A stretch of 64,000 bases of DNA from Saururus chinensis (GCA_035235625.1 CP141146.1:3528501-3592500); one strand, 5' to 3'. Counted from the first letter of the stretch, positions 10,744 to 23,065 are shown. Program-made: numbers and translations. The notes: a model not told the origin generated them from the sequence alone.

Positions 10744-10980
10744 ATGGGCGGGACCCACTTTAAAAGTTCAAGATAAGCTACCCATGTGTGGTCTAGTTTC
10801 AAAGGGCTCGTCGATACGAGTCTATCGGTACTAAGAACGCACGATTCCGACCTCGAAAAAAAATATCATATGGGCGGGACCCACTTTGAAAGTGCGGGAT
10901 GACCTACCCATGTTTTGGTCTTATTTTGAAGGGCTCGTTGACATGAGTCCATCGGTATCAAGAGCGTGCGATTCTAATGT
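10744..10980 (+). repeat. Tandem duplication of a ~120-bp LTR module
   Basis: Two adjacent diverged copies each run from ATGGGCGGGACCCACTTT through CTACCCATGT to GGGCTCGT and ATCGGTA. The related LTR units at 24775, 57793 and 40958 (minus) carry one copy. Confidence 0.75.
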
Positions 10981-11049
10981 CAAGGTTGGAAGTTATCGCG
11001 TTTTGAAGTTAAGATATTATTTAAATAAAATAATATCTTTATAGATAGG

Positions 11050-11222
11050 ATCGACGACGCAGTGGATAAGACTGACGACAAAGCGGATAGGATTGATAGT
11101 GGATAGGATTGCTAACAAAGCGGATAGGATTGATAGTGGATAGGATTGCTGACAAAGCGGATAGGATTGATAGTGGATAGGATTGTTGACAAAGCGGATA
11201 GGATTGATGATGGAAGTGGATA
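11050..11222 (+). repeat. Minisatellite, ~44-bp unit
   Basis: About four head-to-tail copies of a unit containing AAAGCGGATAGGATTGATA and GTGGATAGGATTG. It lies within the 1.9-kb LTR unit and makes overlapping minus-strand frames look open. Confidence 0.85.
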
Positions 11223-11814
11223 GGTTTGACACGTGTCATCCTCACATCCATCCAGTTTTTTTATAAATAGCATCCACAGCATCCAGAGAAAAGGAGGAGA
11301 AACTCTCCCACGTTTCTGTATTCTCTCCCATATTTATAAACTTCTGTTCTTCATTTCTCACTCATTTTAAGTCCAATTCGAGTCATTCTTGAGGCGTTCC
11401 TAGCTAATTCGAGGGTGATCTACGCAATGAAAGTGTCCATTCCTCAAGTTAGCAACCCTATCTAAGGGAAATGTCTCAAGGCATGGGGAGGTTATGTCCG
11501 TCACCTGCGGGCGAAAGAAGGGTAAAGTGTTTCGAAGTCAGAGGAGATCCTGGCCACCATCTCCGAATCAGAAAGGGCAGATGCTCTGAGGAAATGAGCA
11601 ATTCCGAACATCGCCATTTTCAGAATTGGAGGGAAGTACACTTTTCTGACCTTTTAGTTTAATATGATTTATATAAATGCATATCTTAATTAGTAATATA
11701 CTAATTAAGATATATTATTTGCTATGATGTGATACATACTGATATGTTTCTATTTAATCTACTTTGATTTATTTTGTTGTGATCTGAAATGCTCTGCTAT
11801 GACTTGGCATACTC

Positions 11815-11915
11815 TGATCTGATATGACCAGTATGGTCGGATAAAATCTGATATGATTTGATAGGATCTGATATGATCTGATAGGATCTGATATGATCTA
11901 AAATGATCTGTAGTG
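11815..11915 (+). repeat. Short tandem GATCTGATA(T/G)G-type repeat
   Basis: Repeated GATCTGATATGATCTGATAG-like units about 10-20 bp long, in the same LTR unit. Confidence 0.7.
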
Positions 11916-12443
11916 TGTTCTGCTCCGCTCTATGATAGAGTGGGATGTGTGTTTTATTAGTGTTCTTCTCACCTATGTGAGAAGTGTATTTTACTGATTT
12001 ATTGGCTTTCGTTTGACTCCGATGAGTTATAAGATTTTTGTCGGATTCCGAATGAATTATTCGGATATAAAGTATACGTATTTTATCGTATATGATTTTC
12101 TGATGTCTGGTGAATGTATTAGCCGTTAGGCAGAATTACGTTCGGATCCGATCGTATTGGAATAACGTCAGAGATGGTATCCAATATGTACGTAGGCAAC
12201 CAACGATAAAATAACGTTGGCCCGATCCAAATTAGTTATAAAATTAGGTTTATTTTGATCTACGCACAATAGAACGTTAAAGCTCCGTAGTGCGCAGATG
12301 AACGTTACGACTCTCGCACTCAGAGTCTGCAGCTCCTGGTCAGTCGGTTTTAATTTTTCCGCTAATTTTTGACACTCCGATTGTGTTTTACGATCTAAAC
12401 CCCGGTCCAGGTCAGGTGGTGCGGGTCGGGGTGTTACATTTAT

Positions 12444-14190
12444 AGACATTACACCTAAGAGCATAGCAAGTTATATTTCGTAGCATTGAGGCATAACTGC
12501 GAACTACAAGAAATGTTGGCACGTAGGTAATGCATGAGAATAATTGAAGTGTTGATTTAGTGTCACGTTATGCTAGTCTAGTGTGTTATCGTTTACACAC
12601 TTAAACTATAGTTGCATTTTGCGCTCACACGACATACGAAACTATCGTGTTAACATGAACACAATCAGTCATCGTGCATGGATTCCGATCACACGAACAC
12701 AAATAATGTTGTGTGATCGGGAACATGATGTAAGCCACTATCGTATAACCTTTACTAAATTGTATTCAGTTGTGCAAGTAAAGCACTAACTGATTTAATA
12801 GATGGCGACCCAGACGAATCCTACTGCATACTTCTTGCTTACGAAAGACAGATAGAATATATAAATCTGGGAAGTGTAGTTGTTCAAATGAGAACATATG
12901 ATATTTTCGGACCTATAGGTGGGTACTATTTCAAATATTTTGGATGTTTGGCCTTGTTGCGAGAGCTTTTAGAACAACACTAAGGCTATTGATAACAGTA
13001 GATGCAACTTTCTTGAAAGGAAAGTATCCTGCTCCTGGTATTGATAGCAACTGCACTAGATGGGAACAATAATATGTTGTGCTTTACATTTGTAGTGGTT
13101 GAGAACAAGTGCGAGAAAACTTGGTTTCTTGAGTTGCTTAGAAATCATCTATTCTCTAATCCTTCAGCCGAGTTGGATATAATCGTTTCTGATAGACAGA
13201 AGGAATTGACAAATGATGTGAAATAGTTTTTCCCATCTACACACCACGGATATTGCATCCATCACATGGCAGCAAATATGCTAGACATATTTAAGAACAA
13301 CTACCTAAAGAACCAGCTCCATGTTGCAGCTAAAAATTTCAGACAGAATGTGTGATGAAATAATGAACAACATTAAAGAACATAATCTAAAAGCATATGC
13401 TTGGCTAAATAAGATAGGTTTGGAGCACTGGGCCAATGTCTCATTTCTAGGGAAAAGATATGGGACCTTCAGCTCAAATAGGTCTAAAAGTGCCAATGCA
13501 ATGTTTAAAAAAGCCAGATTGATGCCTATAACTTGTTTAAATGAGCACATGAGGTAGCACACGATGACATTATTTGAAAAACACATCGAAACACTATTTG
13601 CCAAGTATCGAAATCACATCAAAAACATGTGAGAAGAAGCAAGGAATGTAATTGTATTGCCTGTGTCAATATATGAATTCCATGTTAACTCGCTATATCA
13701 CCAGGTACATTGCATTCATACAGCAATGTACATAGCGTGTATTTGTTTATGTGTGAGGGCTTCATATTGTGTTAGTGTATACACATTATTTTCATTTATC
13801 GTGTAAGTTGATACGATTTACGTAATGATCGTATGATACATCGTGTAATCGATGACACAACAAATTCGTTTATCGTGTGCTCATACTCATGATATTTTCT
13901 TCACAAGATGTGGTAAACCTTGTTGATCGTACCTGCACATGTAGAAAGTTTCAACATTTGGGTCTACCATGTAAGCATGCAATCGTAGTAATCGATAAAA
14001 GACAATTCTGTGTCTAAGTACTACGAAAAGATGGTACTCTATTGAATTGTATAAAATGACCTATCGATAGCCATTACACCCATTGAAGGATAAGCACCAG
14101 TGGGCACCGGCTGGACTTATGCCTACATTCAGCCCACCTATCCCACAAAAGCAGTGGGGTTGTCCACGAAAAAATCGGATAGTCACAACC
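12444..14190 (+). pseudogene. MULE transposase core and SWIM zinc finger (decayed)
   Basis: After an intron-like stretch full of ACACGA/TCGTGT motifs (about 12514-12801), plus-strand pieces give LLITVDATFLKGKY, ALDGNNNMLCFTFVVVENKC, LDIIVSDRQKEL and YCIHHMAANM, then GLEHWANV and GTFSSNRSKSANAMFKKAR. This is the MULE DDE transposase order. The first two Asp and the C-x2-H motif are recognisable. The usual third acidic residue (AES-x-N) is Lys, codon 13486-13488. A second intron-like stretch (about 13690-13915) precedes a SWIM finger (TCTCRKFQHLGLPCKH, about 13940-13985). Stops and frameshifts, for example TAG at 13224, make it dead. It ends where the LTR unit at 14191 is inserted. Confidence 0.85.
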
Positions 14191-17100
14191 TGTAACGTCC
14201 CGGATTTTATTACGATTTTTCTGCTATTTTTATCTGATCATTTTCAGCGATATATTGTGATGCTTCGGCGTATGTGGCTTCGGTATTCGTAACCGTAGAG
14301 TCGGGTCTCGGGTCAGTCGTGGGCCACGGGCCTCGATGCGCGATTCTGGCATGAAAAATCGTTGAAGAAAACGGAACTGCAGAAGGGATAAGTGGAGAAA
14401 AAGAAAAAAAAAAAAGAAGAAAGAAGATCGGGCTCGGGCGAGCCCGATCCAGAAGTTCTGGAGTGAACAGTGCGAGAACCACCCCCTTCCGGCCTTTCTC
14501 TGTCCTAGCCGCCGCCGGCCGCCGGTGGGCCGAAGGGCCACCGCCACTGGCTCCGCCCCGGCCGTGCGACGGCAGGGGGGCCACCGTCCCGGCCCCGACG
14601 GCCGCGCCGCCTCCTTCCCCGGTGAGCCCTCTCCCTCTGTATTTTGATCTACCGCCGCCGGTGATAGCCGGCAGTGGCCGGACGGCCGCCGTGGGTTCCG
14701 CCCCGGCCCGGCCGGCGACGGCCGGGACGGCCATACCGGCACGGCCCCACCTGGTTCGGCCTCCCCGTTCATTTCCGTCCGCCCCTTTTTCCCGGTTTGT
14801 TACGTGGCCGCGACTTGGGCCGCCGCCGTGGGCCGCCAAGGCCCGACCGGCCGGCCACGGCTCCGCCCTGGGCCGGCGACGGCGGCAGGCCACCCCTCCC
14901 GGCCCCAGTGGTCCTCCTTCGCCGCCCCAGCCTCTGCTCCGCCTCTCCCCTGTTTTTGATTCCGCCAGTCCCTCTGTCTCGTGACTTGGCGGCGCCGGCG
15001 GTGGCCGGTGGGCTCCGCCCGGCCTCCGTCCGGCCAGCCACGAGCCGGCAACGGCAAGGCCGCCGTCCTGGCCAGTCCCGTTGGCTCCCCCACTCGGATT
15101 CCTCCGGTTAGCCCTACTCCGCTCTCTCTGTGTATCTTGATTTTGCATCGCCGCCACTGGCCGGCAGTTACCAGACGGCCGCCGTGGGCTCCGCCCGGCC
15201 TCCGTCCGCCCAGTCACAGGCCGGCGACGCAGGGCCGCCACCCTGGCCAGCCCCATCAGCCCCCGACCAGCTTCCTCCTCCCCCGCGTATTTTCCCTCCG
15301 CCCTGTGCTGATATTTGTCTCGGGTGGCTGGCTGTGGCCAGTTGGACTTCGTCTGGCCAGCCTCGGCCCGGCGGCACTGGTGTAGCCGCCTCCACCCAGC
15401 TCCGCCCGGTTACTAGGGCCCTGGCGTCACGGGCCAGAGCTGCCAGTAAACCCTTGTTCGCCGTTGTGCCCCTAAGGTTTTCCACCCGTTATGGACCATC
15501 GAGCATCGTTGGATGTCGAACACCCTTGGACCACCTTAGTGTGGCGGGTCTCAGCCTGGGGATGGCTGGCCACCCTAGTGCAGCACCGCCCCTCTTCTTT
15601 CGGCATGGGCCAGGTTCCCCTCTGCCGATTGTGTCTGACCGCTCTATAGAGAGCGCCACGTGTTGCCCTTTGACCGTCTTACCCTCGCCGGACGCCGATT
15701 GGCCTCTAGTCGGCCTGCCTCGGCACGGCAACGGCAAAGGCCGTATTGTTGGTCACCGCCCTTGGGCATGGCCCTACCGCCCTTCCGAGTCTTGGGCCGA
15801 CACCGTCTAGCCCTCCCCTCTTCCCTTGGCCGCGTGTGCAAGTAGCCGCGCGTGCGGGTTAGGGTTTAGGTGCCATTTTGACACCGCCTGACCGTCGGAT
15901 GGCTCTGCCATCGTCTGTATTTGACCATAGGAGTCCACCTCTCCTACGTCCTTGAGTGTCGCCCTCTGCCCTTATGTGGGCCCTGGTAAACGTGAAATCG
16001 ACGCCGTTGGGTGCTGTCCACGGCCGATTTCGACATCTTGTGACCGGTTGTGTATTTTTCAACCGCCGATCGAAGTTTAGTGAGTACACCCTGCCTTTCG
16101 GTCGCACCTGCCACTCGTTGGCACGACCTTTCTCCTGGCCGCCCCTAGTGTGCCGCCGTGGATCGCAGATTTTGCCGCATTCATTTTGACACCCCTTTTG
16201 GCCGTGTGTAGTTCCGGCGCTTCCTAAACCTCGGGACAGCAGCTCTCTCAGCTAGGCAATGGTGTTGACCGCCGACTCCGCCACCGACGCTGCCACCGTC
16301 GTGTGCTCGCCATCAAACGTCATGAGTACTAGGTAGGGGAGCTTGAACTCGTAAATTCATGACATCATGCTTTGAATGAGTAGCAGCATGCTAGGTTTGC
16401 ATGATTCCATGGTTTGGATATTAAATCATGACATGTATGCATGATGTAAGATAGTGAATTATGCCACTGTGAGATACATGTATGTATGTAAGTGAGTTGT
16501 AAGCATGTTGTATGTGTATGGTGTGTGATGTATGCGCTAGTAATGGCTAGCAAAGATGTTAGTGTGCTATGTATGCGTATGTGTATGTTGGACACGCTAG
16601 TGATGGCTAGCGATGTCGAGTAAGTTACGTATGTGGACTGTGTGGGCAGAGGTATGGGTGATGGACGGTAAGATTGGTAAGGGTTTGGTATGAAGTTGGA
16701 TGTGGATTTGGACGTGTAAGCGCATGACGGAAGACAGAGAAAGTAAGTTTGAGGAGTGAGGATTTGAGATGGGTCAGATCGGTTTGGAGCGTACGTCAGG
16801 GGTTCGGTAAGTAAGAAGACTTAGGCTTGGAGCCTTATGAGGGTTATTAGACAGTAAGAGCGTGCATAATTGTACAAGCATAACGTACAAATTATGAAGT
16901 GAAAAGTAAGTATAATAAGTGAGGAATTAAGTAAGAGGTTGATAACAGGGATCTGCTGTGAGGAGCTCAGTTTGACGATGTAAGTAAGATATCTGATCGT
17001 AAGGTGGATGTCAGAGGATGTATGCGTGCATAAGGATTTGTGTACGGTGAGTTATGTGTGACCTGGACGGGTAAGTGAAGTCTGCTGCCCCGACGAACTA

Positions 17101-17339
17101 GGGTTCGGATCGGGCTCAGCTTCAGTTTGATCAGTCGAGGACTGAGTTTGTGTGGCATAATTGTACCGCATAATATAATTAAGTCAAACTTGAATTATGA
17201 GAACGTTAATAATAGCGTTGTGAGTTTGAGACCTGAGGGTTCGACGGATTAAGTTCCGTGTTTGAGCTAGCCGATAATGAATCGGCTAAGCACTTCTGGT
17301 GTCTTGCCATGGTGGTTTCCTGCGGGATTTTGTCTGAGT

Positions 17340-17600
17340 GCTATATAGAGCACCGGACGTCTAATGCTCTGTTGAGAGCGATGTATGTTTGATTTGGTCT
17401 GTGTGTTGTATAAGCCCAGACATCTGATGCTCTGTTGAGAGCGAAGTATGTTTTGATTCGGTCTGTGTGCTGTACAAGCCCAGACGTTTGATGCTCTGTT
17501 GAGAGCGTTATATGTTTTCTGCCCAAGAGTGGCAATAGTACTATAAGACCCATTATGGTGGGCAATTTTCTGGCACTATAAGACCCCTTATGTGTGGGCA
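17340..17600 (+). repeat. ~63-bp tandem repeats in the LTR
   Basis: About three copies of a unit containing GATGCTCTGTTGAGAGCG and TTGGTCTGTGTG, followed by shorter CTATAAGACCC(A/C)TTATG units. Matching arrays lie at 23815-24250 (plus) and 34090-34530 (inverted). Confidence 0.85.
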
Positions 17601-17881
17601 ATTGTATGACCCTTGTGTGGGTGTATGGTTGCGCGCTCAGGTAAGTAGTATCATGGATCTACTCTTACCTGTTTGATCCAGTGCCCCATGAGCATTGGTG
17701 TACCTTACCTTCGGAAAAGTCCATGGCGTCTAGTCACTCCCCGGAGGTTAAGGTGATGCCCCAGTGGCATTCTTTTCCTTTTCGACATTGGAGCTTATTA
17801 GCTGTAATGAGCTTCAGTGGTCGATAGTATGTATACGACTGTACGACTGAGTTGTACGTTTTGAGTAAGTGTTTGATGATG

Positions 17882-18135
17882 AGTATGTGCACGACTGTAA
17901 GATTGAGAATATGCATGACTGTAAGATTGAGAATATGCATGACTGTAAGATTGAGAATATGCATGACTGTAAGAGTGAGAATATGCACGACTGTAAGAGA
18001 GTAAGTATGAGCAAGACTGTAAGAGTTTGAATATGAGTTTGACAGTAAGTGTAAGACCGTACGAGTAAGGTCGTACGAGTAAGTGTAAGACCGTACGAGT
18101 AAGGTCGTACGAGTAAGTGTAAGATTGTACAAGTA
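17882..18135 (+). repeat. 24-bp minisatellite and GTACGAGTAAG repeats
   Basis: Five or more copies of a unit such as GACTGTAAGATTGAGAATATG, followed by GTAAGACCGTACGAGTAAGGTCGTACGAGTA units. The array keeps several minus-strand frames open, giving Ser/Tyr/Leu-rich hypothetical peptides that are not genes. Confidence 0.85.
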
Positions 18136-18847
18136 AGGTCGTACAAGTATGCGTAAGGTTTGAGTATGCCTTTGATTGTACGAGTAAGTTTGTAAGACCC
18201 TGATTAAGGGTGTTTGTGCACGTCTGATATGATGGTGTGTTATACATGCTTATATGCTTATGTGCATAATTATGTTATACGTTGTTTGCCTCATGTTGAG
18301 TTGCATGACGCATGTTTTATGAACTTATTGAGTTCACCGTTTGGGATTTCCCCTACTGGGTATTTTCCTACTGAGTATGAAAATACTCACCCTACTTCTT
18401 TTAGCCCCGTTGTTCGGGAGGCTTTTGCAGGTTGTGTTGGAGAGTTCCTGGAGATGGATGCTCGTCTCTGCGGTGGATTGTTTCCCCTCGACTCAAGTAT
18501 AGTTGGTGCCACGATCTGATGTATTTGATGAGAGTTAAGTGTATGTATTCTGGACTTTTAATTTGGATCAGATTAGACTGTTTATGGGACTTGTACTCGG
18601 GGACACCTGGGAGTTATTTGTATTTAAAAATCCATGATCATGGTGATTTAATCGTACGTATGTTTTCGAGTAGCGCCTGAGGATATTTGATTTGATGGTA
18701 CGATGTTTAACCGTATCATGTTTAAAATTATAAACTGTTTATACGGGTTTTGATTTTGTCGTTTGACTCCGATTTATTGTATAAAAAAAAAAAAATTTCT
18801 ATGAGTTTTAAGAAAAAGGGATGAAAAATCTCGGGCGTTACACAACC

Positions 18848-19003
18848 GCCTATCAAAGCCCCACGAAAATGTGGAACATGCAATCAGTTGGGTCACAACC
18901 GCAAACAATGTACCAGTGCACAAGGGGGGCCTCCCAACTACAAGCTGAAGGAGGTCAAATAATAGAGTATGCAAACGATGTAAGGAAGGAGAGCATCGAT
19001 TAG
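18848..19003 (+). pseudogene. MULE transposase gene, C-terminal zinc knuckle
   Basis: Directly after the target duplication, one frame reads PRKCGTCNQLGHNRKQCTS, a CCHC zinc knuckle (C-x2-C-x4-H-x4-C) typical of the C terminus of MULE transposases. It continues the open region that ended at 14190, showing that the 4.65-kb unit split the gene. The frame stops near 19003. Confidence 0.8.
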
Positions 19004-20640
19004 GGTTACCTTTTCTACCCCCGTTTTTCAGCTGAAATTTTTGTACATGCATCGTGTTATCAACAACACGTAATTTGTAATTAACGTGTTTTCCAAAAGA
19101 TGAAATTTCGTATAGAGGGTATACTATATATTTGTATCGTGTAATCAAAACACGTACAAAAGGGGTTCAATGTTACCAATTACATGATAAGAACACATGA
19201 TAATCAATTTTTTGACAAGTGTTTCCATTCATTGCACGATATTGGTCATGTCGTGTGTTCGAACACATGACAATTACATGATAATAACGATCCAATTCCC
19301 GATGCATCATTCTAAAAGCAGCACCGCAATGTTTGTTGTATCCATCACTTCCCTAACCCGACAGTTCGTAACCCTCTCACCCTGCCTATATATTAGGGTT
19401 AGGGTTAGGGTTTGCAGAACGCTCTCCCACTGATTTTGGCGCTGAGACGGATTATTCTAGAGATTGCTTTTGCACATGATGGTGAATCTTCCCCCATTGG
19501 ATATGGTCCTAAATTGCATCCAATGGGGGAAGAACACATTTATGCGTTCTTGCAATGTTGCGAATGTTTTGTCCCATTGCATCCGTTCGGTCCTCACTAG
19601 GCATTATTGCAGTATATCTGAGGAGTTTACTAGGAGATCGCTTTAAGAGTGATGTTCTTTGAACAGACAAATCATACAGGAGATTGTTGTAGCGGTGGCT
19701 GGTAAATCACGCCTCCATCGGATATGGCAATCACCTATATCCTATAGAGGGAAAGATTCACTAGACGTGGATACATCAATGTCTCGAATGATCCGTCACA
19801 TTCGCACCATATTTGTCATCAACATCCTCAATGATCCTTTCTGTGAATAATAGTATTTTTGGTGTCATGAACTAAGTTTATGTAAAGAAAAATAGAAGTA
19901 ATAGTTATTGACATATTTTTTGTAAACATACCAATGGAGTAATGATATGTAGATCGTCCTTTTTGATACACAACTAACATGCCAATCGTCTTTGTAATAA
20001 CACGAATTGAAATGCATCATTTGGTAGGACAACTGATATGATATACTATTTATCGTTTATACGATGTCATGAACTAAGCAACTATCATCATATCGATATG
20101 ATGATATGCTAAAATATTCTTCTAATCGCATGTACTAGAACCCGACTTTGGTACATATCGTTTTATCGAATACATGACAACATCACCGACTAGGTGTCCC
20201 CAAGTATTTATGCAACGATTGTATACTTACTAACATGTAATTGAATAGATCGTATGTTAGGACACACGACTGAATGCACCGTCATGTATAAACATGATAT
20301 CCATGGAAGACACTGCTTGCACAATAACACGACCTAAGAGACCATCATGCATTCGATAATACGATAGGATGAAATTTCCAATTAAATTCCCGAGTAATCA
20401 ATTCCCAAAGATTCACCATAATTTTTGATTTTCCCCTTAGATTCCTGAAGAGTAATTTCCGAAAACTCAGCACAATTTTTGAGGTTTCAATAACTTCCAT
20501 AACCCATCGGTTCGTAACTCTCCCACCCCGTCTATAAATATAATGGTGACCCATGTGCATACCGAATTTGAGAGGAGGACGTGACAGAGACAAGACGGAT
20601 TGACTGTGCCTTGACAAAACCTCCGGGACATTGCTATCAC
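19004..20640. other. MULE spacer with ACACGA/TCGTGT motifs and a ~230-bp repeat
   Basis: No gene recognised. The stretches 19040-19290 and 19980-20350 are dense in short inverted motifs (ATCGTGTTATC, AACACGTA, CACACGAC). Between them lies one copy of the ~230-bp repeat described separately. Telomere-like AGGGTTAGGGTTAGGG occurs at 19395-19412, in a TATATTAGGG context like that at 28712, so it belongs to the repeat and is not a telomere. Confidence 0.6.
19620..19850 (+). repeat. ~230-bp MULE-spacer repeat, copy 1
   Basis: Runs from an AGGAGTTTACTAGGAGATCG-like start through CAGGAGATTG, GGTGG.TGGT, ACATCAATGTCTCGAATGAT to GTCATCAACATCCTC. Diverged copies lie at 28720-28950 and 29021-29240 on the same strand. 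A partial copy appears near 19415-19520. Confidence 0.75.
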
Positions 20641-22809
20641 TGTAAGGTCCCTGATTTTTCTACGATTTTCTAGGATTTTTTTGCCATTTTTCTGGTAATT
20701 TTCGGCAGGAAAATGTGACTTTTTAGCATATGTGTATTTGCAAATTTTACCCCATATTTATACTCATAGAGTCGGGTGTGGGGCTTAGTCGCGGGCCATG
20801 GGCCTCACTGTGCGCTTACGGCGCGAGTTTTGGATTGATAACCCGTAAACAGGTGGTACGCGTGTAATGAGGACATAAGTGGAAAAAAAAGAGCACATAA
20901 CAAAAGATCGGGCTCGGCCCTATCCAGATTTTTGGAACAGTGCGCCGCCCCCCCTTCTATCTGTCCCTTGTGCCCGGCCACCAGTGGCCGCCGCCACCGG
21001 CTCCACCCCGGTGGTGCGATGGCAGGGGGCCACCGCCCCGGCCACCTACGGCCGTGCCTCCTCCTCCCCTGGTTTGCCCTCTCTCCCCTCTGTTTCGTTT
21101 GCGCCGCTGCCGCCGTGAGCCCGCGAGGGCCGGCCGGCCACCCACGGCTCCGCCATGGGCCGGTGACATCGGGAGGACACCCCTCCCGGCCCGGTGGGCC
21201 TCTGTTCCACTGCCCCGTTCTCATCCCCTTTCTGCCCTATTTTCCTTTGACGCACTGTTTTGGGTAAACAGTGGCCGCCGGTGGTGATTCGTGGCCGACA
21301 CAACCTCTCTCCAGCCTCGCCTTGCTCTAGCGAAGGCAGTGGACTACACCTCCATGCCCGGTTCCGCCTCCGCCCTCCCTCTTTTCTCCGGCTAGTACGT
21401 TTTATCGTATGATTTTCCAGTGGGTTGTCGCCGTTACCGTTGGCTTGTGAGGGCAGCCCGACTGCTGTGGGCTCCGCCCCAGCCTGGCGATGGCCCAGGG
21501 ATGGCCTTACCAGGACCAGTTCAGCCTCCCCCTCCGTATCTCCCTTTCTCAGTCCGGGCGTCCCCTACTCTTGGTCTACGTCTATTTTAGACCGTGTGAC
21601 TGACGTTATCAGTCAGACACCGGATTTGATTTAGCGAATTTTTGTCCGGCTCCGCCCCAGCCCGGTGACACCAGTGGGTCACCCTAGCTTGGCCCCACCT
21701 AACCCGGTGTTATTGCCTTTGACCTATGCCCTTCCTTGTGGCCCGTAGCCGCAATTAGTTCTGCTCACCGGCATATTTGCCCGTTGACCCTTCTTGCCCA
21801 TTTTATGTCGTTGGTACCGGACGGCCTCTCGCAAGAGTTTGTATGTCTTACCTTGACAGAAGGTGGATGAGTTCATCTGCACAGGCCTTGGCCAGTGACG
21901 GCCTCATGGCCTTTGCTCGACCCTGAACCCTCCCCCTGCTCTCTATCGTGCGAGATGTACAGCCGCCCGCACCATGGGTATTGGTTGTGGGTGGCAGTCG
22001 GTGATGTCGCCGCTTAGATTGGCCACCATTAGGGCCTTAGCTCTGTTGGCTTTTGTGGGCCTTGGGTTGTCTCCTTTCAGCCCTCTCCCCAGCCCCTTTG
22101 GGTCGCGTGTGCATGTGGCCACGCGTGTACTTCTGGGTTTAGGCTCCGCATTTGCGCCGCTTGACCATCAGTTGGCTTTGCCACCGAGTGGAGTTGACCA
22201 CTAGAGCTTCCTCCACCTCTCCTTTATTCTCGAGCGTTGCCCCATGCTCTCCGCCCATATGTGGGCCCATGTTGATGCAAAATCGTCGCCGTTGGGTGCT
22301 GTCCACGACCGATTTCGACGTCTTTGTGGCCGGCTGAGTACGTATTAGCCATCGGCCGATATTCAGTGAGTACACCCTTGACATCTGGTCTCACCGCCAT
22401 TCTTGTTGGCTTGACCTTTTCTCCTGGCCGCCCTAGTGTGCCGACGTGGATTGCGGGTTTTACTGCATTGATTTCTGACACCCTGTTTGGCCGTGACTAG
22501 TTTCGGCACATCCTAAAACCCTCGGGACAGCAGCTCTCTCATCCATGCAATGGTTTTGGCCGCCAACTCCACTACCGATGCCGCCACCGTCGTGTGCTCG
22601 CCATGGAACGTCATGATTATGAGGTAGGGGAGCTTTGAACTCGTAATTTCATGAAGCATGCTTTGAATGAGTAGCAGCATGCTAGGATTGTATGATTCCA
22701 CGCTTGGATATTAAGTAACGATTCGATTGCATGATGTGCATGTAAGCATGATTGTATGGTATGATTGATATGCATGAGATGTATGCACGTTTTATGGATG
22801 TGGATTATG

Positions 22810-23065
22810 TATGCGCTAGTGATGGCTAGCAAATATGTCAGTATGCTATGTATGTGTTATGTATGTGCTAGTGATGGCTAGCGTGCATGCTTGAAGTATG
22901 TATGAATGTGTGTGCATGTGCTAGTGATGACTAGCGTGTATGTTTGATGTATGCATGTGCTAGTGATGACTAGCGTGTATGTTTGATGTATGCATGTGCT
23001 AGTGATGACTAGCGTGCATGTTTGACGTATGTATGCATGTGCTAGTGATGTCTAGCGTGCATGTT
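22810..23065 (+). repeat. ~39-bp GCTAGTGATG(A/G)CTAGC tandem repeats
   Basis: About seven copies of a unit containing ATGCATGTGCTAGTGATGAC and TAGCGTG(T/C)ATGTTTGA. Each holds the inverted pair GCTAG...CTAGC. A shorter version occurs near 16530-16610 and an inverted array at 35280-35525. Confidence 0.88.

Larger units (their letters stand above)
10548..12438 (+). mobile_element. LTR unit (probable solo LTR), 1.9 kb
   Basis: It starts TGTGGTACCC and ends GGGTGTTACA, flanked on both sides by the 5-bp duplication TTTAT (10543-10547 and 12439-12443). There is no reading frame of note, no second LTR and no gag-pol. It shares the 5' module with GGGCGGGACCCAC and GGGCTCGTCGATACGAGTC, and the 3' module with CGTTCGGATCCGATCGTATTGG, with the element at 24775-27190, so both are one family. 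It splits the MULE transposase gene after the DNA-binding domain. Confidence 0.85.
14191..18842 (+). mobile_element. Long LTR unit (probable solo LTR), 4.65 kb
   Basis: It starts TGTAACGTCC and ends GGGCGTTACA. The 5-bp target duplication CAACC lies at 14186-14190 and 18843-18847, and removing the unit rejoins the MULE coding sequence. No gag-pol, primer-binding site or second LTR was seen. Internal order: TATA-poor 5' part, a GC-rich island (about 14480-15850), GCTAGTGATGGCTAGC repeats, 63-bp repeats, a 24-bp minisatellite, and a GAGTAT-GAAA-ATACTC stem-loop ~450 bp from the end. The same order occurs in 20641-27905 and, reversed, in 32591-37403. Ty3/gypsy origin (Tekay/Del-like) is inferred from the end sequence and length. 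Confidence 0.85.

Noticed and set aside
14210..15256. 348-codon minus frame and several shorter frames in the GC-rich block
   Set aside because: All frames on both strands are open there; the products are Pro/Arg/Gly-rich and lie in an LTR. The block recurs in two sister LTRs without frame conservation.
14191..18842. DNA transposon with TGTAACG...CGTTACA terminal inverted repeats
   Set aside because: The inverted match is only about seven bases. TG...CA ends, 5-bp duplications and similarity to other LTR-like units fit an LTR better, and no transposase is present.
19395..19412. Telomere-like AGGGTTAGGGTTAGGG
   Set aside because: Only two to three units, inside a spacer repeat whose sister copy at 28712 lacks them.
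22810..23065. Regularly spaced repeats resembling a CRISPR array
   Set aside because: The units are contiguous minisatellite repeats without unique spacers, in a plant nuclear LTR.
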